Origin: CAWDVR01 sp044869805
GTDB lineage: Bacteria; Acidobacteriota; Thermoanaerobaculia; Multivoradales; SZUA-115
Assembly: GCA_044869805.1 (NCBI GenBank)
Contig: JBIOXV010000062.1
Location: 9,972 to 73,971, forward strand
DNA length: 64,000 nt
Direction: 5' to 3'
This document shows, in pieces, positions 59,518-64,000 of the stretch. Each line of letters starts with the position of its first letter. The first letter of the stretch is position 1. A program made the translations under genes and the position numbers. The notes beneath the pieces are model-generated. The model saw only the letters and a program-made list of their open reading frames with translations. It was not told where the DNA came from and did no database searches.

Positions 59518-60929
59518 AGCCCTGCCTTCGACTCGCCGCGACCCTCGCGGCGCTGCCGCTCGCGGCTTGCGTCACCCTCGGGCCGGACTACCAGCGGCCC
59601 GAGCCCGAGCTGCCGGCCGCGTACTCGCAAGCCGCTTCCCCAGGCGCGGTGCCCGACGCGTGGTGGGCCCTGTTCGGCGAGCCGGTGCTCGACGGCCTGG
59701 TGAAGGAGGCGCTCGCCGCCAACCAGGACCTGGCCGCCGCCGCGGCGCGGGTGGAAGAGGCGCGCGCGCTCGCCGGCCTGGCCCGCGCCGACCGTTTCCC
59801 GGAGGTCACCGGGCAAGCGGGCGGCTCGCGCACCAAGTTCTCGGGCGACAGCGGGCAGTTCCCGCCCGGCATCCCGCTGGAGTTCGACTCCTTCCGGGTG
59901 ACCGCCAACGTTTCCTACGAGCTCGACTTCTGGGGCCGCTACCGGCGCGCCTCGGAGGCGGCGCGGGCCGAGCTGCTGGCCACCGAGGCGGGGCGCCGCA
60001 ACGTTCGTCTCGCGGTGATCGCCGACGTGGCCACCGCCTATTTCGATCTGATCGCCCTCGAGCGTCAGCTCACGGTGGCGCGCGAGACGCTGGGCTCGCG
60101 CGGCGAGTCGGTGCGGCTGCAGGGGCTGCGCTTCGACGCCGGCACCATCTCCGAGCTCGACCTCGCCCAGGCGCAGGCCGAGCAGGCCGTGACCGAGGCC
60201 ACGATCCCGGCGCTCGAGCGGGCCATCCGCCAGACCGAGGACTTCCTGATGGTGCTCCTGGGCCGCACCGGCGGCAGCATCCCGCGGGGCGCGAGCCTCG
60301 ACTCCCTCGCCCTGCCGGAGGTGCCCGCCGGCCTGCCGTCGCGGCTCCTCGAGCGGCGGCCCGACGTGCTCGCCGCCGAGCAGCGTCTGATCGCCGCCAA
60401 TGCCCGTATCGGTGCCGCGCGAGCCGCCTACTTCCCGTCGATCGGCCTCACCGGCTATGCCGGCACCGAGAGCCAGGAGCTCGCCGACCTCTTCGCCTCC
60501 GGCACCGGCATCTGGCAGGTGGCGCTGGGGCTGGTGCAGCCGATCTTCAACGCCGGCCGCACGCGACGCCAGGTGGAGGCCGCGACCGCCCGCCAGCACC
60601 AGGCCGTGGCCGAGTACAAGAAGGCCGTGCAGACCGCCTTCGCCGAGGTCGAGGACGCGCTCATCGCGCGCTCGACCGGCGCCGCCGAGCGCGAGGCCAT
60701 CGCCCGCCAGGTCGAGGCCCTGGGCCGCGCCCGGCGCCTCTCCGACCTGCGGTACGAGGGAGGAGACTCCTCCTACCTCGACGTGCTCGACGCCGAGCGC
60801 AACCTCTTCCGCGCCGAGCTCGACTGGGCCCGCGCCCGCGCCGCCGAGCTCGCCGCCACCGTGACCCTGTTCAAGGCGCTGGGGGGCGGGTGGGAGGAGG
60901 AGCCGGAGCCGCCGACGACTACGCCCTGA
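59514..60929 (+). CDS. Outer-membrane efflux lipoprotein (NodT/OprM family)
   Basis: 471 residues. Lipobox LAAC (Cys19), then LGPDYQRPEPELPAAYSQAA and WWALFGEPVLDGLVKEALAA, typical of NodT-type outer-membrane factors. Two repeats of coiled-coil hairpins (LARADRFPEVTGQAGGSRTK, RVTANVSYELDFWGRYRRAS, then AARAAYFPSIGLTGYAGTES and VALGLVQPIFNAGRTRRQVE) make the barrel-tunnel fold. ATG 59514 overlaps the pump stop. It completes the tripartite pump. Its last about 130 bases recur in diverged form at 61802-61948, behind a toxin-antitoxin module. Confidence 0.94.
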   Translation: MKPCLRLAATLAALPLAACVTLGPDYQRPEPELPAAYSQAASPGAVPDAWWALFGEPVLDGLVKEALAANQDLAAAAARVEEARALAGLARADRFPEVTGQAGGSRTKFSGDSGQFPPGIPLEFDSFRVTANVSYELDFWGRYRRASEAARAELLATEAGRRNVRLAVIADVATAYFDLIALERQLTVARETLGSRGESVRLQGLRFDAGTISELDLAQAQAEQAVTEATIPALERAIRQTEDFLMVLLGRTGGSIPRGASLDSLALPEVPAGLPSRLLERRPDVLAAEQRLIAANARIGAARAAYFPSIGLTGYAGTESQELADLFASGTGIWQVALGLVQPIFNAGRTRRQVEAATARQHQAVAEYKKAVQTAFAEVEDALIARSTGAAEREAIARQVEALGRARRLSDLRYEGGDSSYLDVLDAERNLFRAELDWARARAAELAATVTLFKALGGGWEEEPEPPTTTP

Positions 60930-60949
60930 GAGTTCGAGATGCGGGAGGC

Positions 60950-61261
60950 TCAAGCAGCATGCTTGCCTCTGGGTTTGCCGATCGGCTGTAGGCCTAGCTT
61001 CAAGCCCAGCGGCTCGAGCAGCCGGTTCAGAGTCTCCTGTGTAGGGTTGTGACGCGGGTGGATGACGCGCAGGAGGTTGGGGCTCGCCATCCCGATTCTC
61101 TCGGCGAACTCCTTCACGCCCAGCGAGCGGATCACCTTCCCGAGAGCCTGCTGTAAGGGCACGCCTTCTTCTAGTGCAGCCAGCAGGAACTCCGTTGCAA
61201 ACTCCGGGTCTTGGAGATCCCGCGCCAGACCTTCGTTCCAATCCCTGCTACGTCTTGCCAT
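60950..61261 (-). CDS. HI1420-like antitoxin (XRE-type, HigA-like)
   Basis: 103 residues. The order WNEGLARDLQDPEFATEFLL, AALEEGVPLQQALGKVIRSL, GVKEFAERIGMASPNLLRVI and HNPTQETLNRLLEPLGLKLG matches the downstream antitoxin of the HI1419/HI1420-type pair, with a helix-turn-helix in the central part. It should repress the module and neutralise the toxin. The ATG at 61261 lies inside the toxin gene (14-base overlap with 61248-61583), so translation is coupled. Symbol not assigned. Confidence 0.85.
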   Translation of the reverse strand: MARRSRDWNEGLARDLQDPEFATEFLLAALEEGVPLQQALGKVIRSLGVKEFAERIGMASPNLLRVIHPRHNPTQETLNRLLEPLGLKLGLQPIGKPRGKHAA

Positions 61262-61583
61262 CGCTCTGCTCCTCGAAGTAGTCGTTCCAATTCCGCCGGG
61301 CCTGTCGAATGTCCTGTTTCTGCGTTGCCTTGTCGCCACCTGCCAGCAGCAGGATGATCGACCTTCCCACCTTGCCGAAGTAGATTCGGTACCCCGCACC
61401 AAACTGCACCCGGGCTTCCAAGACGCCTTCTCCCACCGATTTGTGGTCTCCCAGATTCCCCAGCTCGAACCGGAAGAGCCTGGCTTGGATGCGAGCCCGC
61501 GTGGCCGGGTCTAGCCCTCCGAGCCACCGACGGAACGGGCTACTCCCGTCGGCCGCGAGGTACTCTCGGACGGTGAACCGCAT
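61248..61583 (-). CDS. HigB/RelE-superfamily toxin (HI1419-like)
   Basis: 111 residues. Signs: SPFRRWLGGLDPATRARIQA, RLFRFELGNLGDHKSVGEGV, EARVQFGAGYRIYFGKVG and LLLAGGDKATQKQDIRQARR, the pattern of phage-derived Gp49-like/HigB toxins. These are ribosome-dependent mRNA-cleaving toxins in most studied cases. It is intact, unlike the RelE at 3304-3597. The toxin precedes the antitoxin, the HigBA order. Confidence 0.87.
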   Translation of the reverse strand: MRFTVREYLAADGSSPFRRWLGGLDPATRARIQARLFRFELGNLGDHKSVGEGVLEARVQFGAGYRIYFGKVGRSIILLLAGGDKATQKQDIRQARRNWNDYFEEQSDGKT

Positions 61584-61596
61584 CAGCCGGGAAAGT

Positions 61597-61610
61597 TATC
61601 ACAGATGATA
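61597..61610. promoter_or_regulatory. Operator-like inverted repeat upstream of the toxin-antitoxin module
   Basis: TATCA (61597-61601), CAGA, TGATA (61606-61610) is a perfect 5-bp dyad inside an AT-rich island, 13 bases upstream of the toxin start at 61583. TTGGAA on the minus strand (61621-61616) may be a -35 box. This fits autoregulation by the HTH antitoxin. Confidence 0.5.
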
Positions 61611-61801
61611 CTATTTTCCAAGCACAGAGCGAAGGGGCTGAGTCGCCGTTTGCCATGGTGCGGCTGCGCACCAGCGCCGGCAAGCGCTACAAAGGAACTA
61701 TTTGAGCAGCCCGAGGAGACTCAACCTAACTCAAGCAAGCGAAGGGCCCAACCGGCGCCCGGTACCTCCGGTCTGAACCGTTCACCACCCTTGACCAGCA
61801 T
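61611..61801. other. Non-coding spacer between the toxin operator and the duplicated efflux-gene end
   Basis: No gene is recognised in these 191 bases. They contain a perfect hairpin GGTGCG-GCTG-CGCACC at 61657-61672 and a 16-codon open frame that resembles nothing known. Together with the operator and pseudogene this accounts for the 457-base gap between the toxin start and the ATPase start. Confidence 0.5.
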
Positions 61802-61948
61802 CTCGACGTGCTCGACGCCGACAGCAACCTCTTCCGCGCCGAGCTCGACTGGGCCCGCGCCCGTGCCGCCGAGCTCGCCGCCACCGTGACCCTGTTCAAG
61901 GCGCTAGGGGGCGGGTGGGAAGAAGGGGAGCCGGCGCCGGAGAGGTAG
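61802..61948 (+). pseudogene. Diverged copy of the 3' end of the outer-membrane efflux gene
   Basis: Positions 61802-61931 align with 60777-60906 of the NodT-type gene with only a few differences (for example GAGCGC to GACAGC and CTGGGG to CTAGGG). The reading frame is preserved: DVLDADSNLFRAELDWARAR, AAELAATVTLFKALGGGWEE and then GEPAPER with TAG at 61946-61948. The copy has no 5' part. It lies on the far side of the toxin-antitoxin module. It could be the residue of a tandem duplicate efflux gene or of an insertion that copied the 3' end. Confidence 0.8.
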
Positions 61949-62001
61949 AGATCCTCTGGGCGTGAAGAGCGATTCACGGGGGGTGCCTTACCTGGGTCAG
62001 C

Positions 62002-62043
62002 TTGCTCCTTATGCCGTCCAGCATTATGCTGCTCGGCATAATG
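62002..62043 (+). promoter_or_regulatory. Promoter and start-overlapping inverted repeat of the DUF234-type ATPase
   Basis: TTGCTC (62002-62007), a 17-base spacer and TATGCT (62025-62030) may be the -35 and -10 boxes (three and four of six bases). An inverted repeat CATTATGC (62022-62029), TGCTCG, GCATAATG (62036-62043) covers the -10 and the ATG at 62041. No ribosome-binding site is visible, so the message may be leaderless and an occupied repeat would block it. Confidence 0.5.
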
Positions 62044-63498
62044 TTGTTCCTCAACCGCCAAGAGGAGCTCGCACGGCTGGAGCGCTTCGCCGCCCGCGAG
62101 GAGGGCGGGCTCGCCGTGGTGTACGGCCGCCGGCGGGTGGGAAAGACTCGCCTGCTGCTCGAGTGGGCGAGCCGGCACGTCGGCCTCTACACGGTGGCCG
62201 ACCAGTCCGGGGCCGAGATCCAACGCCGCTACTTCGCGGAGAGCGTCGCCGAGCGCCTGCCTGGCTTCGCCGAAGTCGAGTATCGCGACTGGCGAAGCCT
62301 CCTCTCCCGCTTGGCGCGCGAGGCCCAGGTCGCAGGCTGGCGAGGGCCGTTGATCTTCGACGAGCTGCCCTACCTGGTGCTGGCTTCGCCGGAGCTGCCG
62401 AGCGTGCTCCAGCGCTGGGTCGATCACGAGGCGCGGGCCGCGCGGCTCAAGGTAGCAATCGCCGGATCGAGCCAGCGCATGATGCAGGGGCTGGTCCTCG
62501 ACGGCAAGGCTCCCCTGTTCGGCCGGGCGCAGGAGATCTTCGAGGTGCAGCCGCTCGCGCCGCAGGTGCTGCCCGAGGCCTTCCCTGGCCGTGACGCCGT
62601 CCGGTGGATCGAGCTCTATGCTGCGTGGGGAGGCATTCCACGCTACTGGGAGCTGGCGCGGGAGATCCCGGGAGAAGTCGCGGACCAGATCGAGCACCTA
62701 GTGCTCGACCCGCTCGGACCGCTGCACCGGGAGCCGGACCGGCTGCTGCTCGAGGAGATCCCTTCCGCGCTCGAGGCCCGGCCGCTGCTCGACGCCATCG
62801 GCGCCGGGGTCCACCGCGTCTCGGAGATCGCCGGCCGCCTCGGCCGCCCGGCGACCTCGATGGCGCGGCCGTTGGACCGCTTGCTGGGCCTCGGCCTGGT
62901 GCGGCGCGAGGTGCCGTTCGGCGAGAGCGAGAGAGCCGGCAAGCGGGCGCTCTACAAGATCGACGATCCCTTCTTCCGCCTCTGGTTCCGTGTGGTGGCG
63001 CCGCACCGCGCGCAGCTCGCGAGCGGCACCGCCAAGACCCGCCGCCAGCTCCTCGCGAAGTTCTGGAGCGGGCTGGTGGCAGAGGCTTGGGAGGAGCTCT
63101 GCCGCAGGAGCCTCCCGGCGCTCTCCGAGGCCAGCACGGTCGGCCGCCTCGGCCCCTGGGGACCGGCTTCACGCTGGTGGCACGGCAACCAGCCGGAGTG
63201 GGACGTGGCGAGCGAGTCTCTCGACGGCAAGAGGCTCCTCCTGGGCGAGGTCAAGTGGACCGCCGAGCCCGTCGAGCGCAAGAGGCTCGAGGCCGCGCAG
63301 CGCGAGCTGGCAGCAGAGCCCCCGCCTCCCCTGCCGGCTCGTTTCGACCAGCATGCGATCGTCAGGGCGTTGTTTCTCCCGGCGGTCGGCGCTCGACCGA
63401 GCCAGCGCAAAGCGAGCACCGGGGAAGTTGTCGTGGTGACGGCCGAGGAGCTGATCCCGCCGCGGCCGCGACCGGCTCGCCCGCGACGCAAAGCCTGA
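62041..63498 (+). CDS. Archaeal-type ATPase with DUF234-like C-terminal domain
   Basis: 485 residues. The N-terminus MLFLNRQEELARLERF and the P-loop VVYGRRRVGKTRLLLEW are those of the 'archaeal ATPase'/AAA family proteins. Walker B is PLIFDELPYLV; VAIAGSSQRMMQ follows as sensor I. A winged-helix-like segment (VHRVSEIAGRLGRPATSMAR, LDRLLGLGLVRREVPFGES) and a C-terminal DUF234 nuclease-like domain (RLWFRVVAPHRAQL, then EWDVASESLDGKRLLLGEVK, with E-V-K) complete it. ATG 62041 is preferred over TTG 62002 since family members begin MxxxNRxxEL. Function unknown; possibly a nucleic-acid-acting defence or mobile-element protein. Confidence 0.82.
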   Translation: MLFLNRQEELARLERFAAREEGGLAVVYGRRRVGKTRLLLEWASRHVGLYTVADQSGAEIQRRYFAESVAERLPGFAEVEYRDWRSLLSRLAREAQVAGWRGPLIFDELPYLVLASPELPSVLQRWVDHEARAARLKVAIAGSSQRMMQGLVLDGKAPLFGRAQEIFEVQPLAPQVLPEAFPGRDAVRWIELYAAWGGIPRYWELAREIPGEVADQIEHLVLDPLGPLHREPDRLLLEEIPSALEARPLLDAIGAGVHRVSEIAGRLGRPATSMARPLDRLLGLGLVRREVPFGESERAGKRALYKIDDPFFRLWFRVVAPHRAQLASGTAKTRRQLLAKFWSGLVAEAWEELCRRSLPALSEASTVGRLGPWGPASRWWHGNQPEWDVASESLDGKRLLLGEVKWTAEPVERKRLEAAQRELAAEPPPPLPARFDQHAIVRALFLPAVGARPSQRKASTGEVVVVTAEELIPPRPRPARPRRKA

Positions 63499-63502
63499 TT
63501 TC

Positions 63503-64000
63503 TCACCGGCCGGGGGGCGCTGGCCCGCACCCGCAGTCGAGCCGGTGCGCGGGTTCGTTGACCGATCCGGCCCCCGCCACCTCCCACAGCTCGAACCCTC
63601 CGCAGCCCGCGAGGAAGCGAAGAGGGGCCTCAGAGGAGTCGGCCGGATTGGCCTCGACGCGCACCGCACCGACTCTAGCCAGGAACAGATCAGCGCCCAG
63701 CGCGCGCAGCTCGGCGGCCAGCGCGGCCGGGTCTCCCAGCAGCGGTTCCACTCGCGCGTAGCGGTAGGGGCCGTTCACGTCCCCCAGCAGCCGCCCCGCG
63801 GCGTAGTACTGGAGTTGTTCGGTCCCCAGGCCGTAGACGGTGATCGCGGACCCCATCTCGCGCCCGGCGCAGGCGAGGAGAGCGTGGCCCGGGAGCCAGC
63901 GGTCGAGGTAGCGGTCGCGTGCCGCCTCGGTGGCCGGCGGCAGGCCGCGCTTGGCGACGCGCAGGGCACCGAAGGCCCAGGCAGGGGACAGGAGGAGCGC
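63503..64000 (-). CDS. 3' end of a probable membrane glycosyltransferase (partial, runs off the right edge)
   Basis: 166 codons to the window edge. The visible part starts ALLLSPAWAFGALRVAKRGL and continues with RYLDRWLPGHALLACAGREM, GSAITVYGLGTEQLQYYAAG and GPYRYARVEPLLGDPAALAA. This layout fits the C-terminal extracytoplasmic domain of ArnT/PMT-like (GT39/GT83-type) glycosyltransferases, but the catalytic part is outside the window. The first hydrophobic residues may be the last membrane helix. It ends with a Pro/Gly tail and a stop at 63503-63505. Confidence 0.55.
   Translation of the reverse strand, partial: ALLLSPAWAFGALRVAKRGLPPATEAARDRYLDRWLPGHALLACAGREMGSAITVYGLGTEQLQYYAAGRLLGDVNGPYRYARVEPLLGDPAALAAELRALGADLFLARVGAVRVEANPADSSEAPLRFLAGCGGFELWEVAGAGSVNEPAHRLDCGCGPAPPGR

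Noticed and set aside
55713..60929. A single very long open frame (about 1.7 thousand codons) spanning the RND pump region
   Set aside because: Only its last part, from ATG 59514, is a real gene (the outer-membrane efflux protein). The upstream portion runs in a different frame over the fusion protein and pump, has arginine/glycine-rich random composition and no family, so it is a shadow of high GC content.
61611..61801. Insertion-sequence ends or integrase next to the toxin-antitoxin module
   Set aside because: No transposase, integrase or terminal inverted repeats were found; the only duplication is the efflux gene's 3' end.

Overview
The window is GC-rich, densely coded DNA from one bacterial chromosome, with no phage or plasmid backbone. 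Several proteins point to the Acidobacteriota, perhaps the Thermoanaerobaculia: an ADOP-type MacB/FtsX permease, a large ELWxxDGT-repeat secreted protein, an IPTL-CTERM protein, and two secreted proteins ending in the same DGFESGDTSAW tail. No rRNA, tRNA, CRISPR array or insertion sequence was seen. The assignment is inference from gene content only.

Left part (1-12.8 kb). An AAA+ ATPase with a degenerate first ATPase half is followed by a small defence/toxin-antitoxin patch: DUF4160-DUF2442, a HicB-like antitoxin, a RelB-like antitoxin with a RelE toxin stopped by one in-frame amber codon, and a membrane-anchored NACHT NTPase fused to a formylglycine-generating-enzyme-like domain. Then come a secreted protein, a 44-aa membrane protein, a coupled AraC regulator/UbiB-like kinase pair divergent from an aldo/keto reductase, and a 142-bp perfectly centred palindromic element.

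12.8-28.4 kb. An OlsB-like acyltransferase, a LysE exporter, a secreted alpha/beta hydrolase and the ELWxxDGT protein lead to a NarL-type response regulator. Next is a five-gene minus-strand nitrate-type operon: NarI-like cytochrome b, cytoplasmic Mo-bisMGD oxidoreductase, four-cluster ferredoxin, Rieske protein and MFS nitrate/nitrite porter. Two histidine kinases follow.

28.5-35.2 kb. A plus-strand locus of mostly unfamiliar genes: a ribbon-helix-helix protein with an AT-hook-like N-terminus, an ECF sigma factor, a small secreted glycine-rich protein with its own terminator, a zinc-finger/TPR protein, a six-cysteine secreted peptide, an 804-aa exported protein and a DsbA-like disulfide oxidoreductase. 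This is the best candidate in the window for an undescribed system.

35.2-54.8 kb. A three-gene cytochrome operon beside a frameshifted outer-membrane-barrel remnant, a baeRF3-type protein, a secreted subtilase, lipoproteins (one with a haem motif), a TerB/acyl-CoA oxidase fusion, the ADOP permease, a trypsin/vWA protein, an amidohydrolase pair and a ketopantoate reductase-like enzyme.

54.8-64 kb. A complete RND tripartite efflux operon, a HigB/HigA-like toxin-antitoxin module sitting between the efflux gene's 3' end and a diverged second copy of that 3' end, a DUF234-type ATPase with an inverted repeat over its start codon, and the 3' end of a probable membrane glycosyltransferase.
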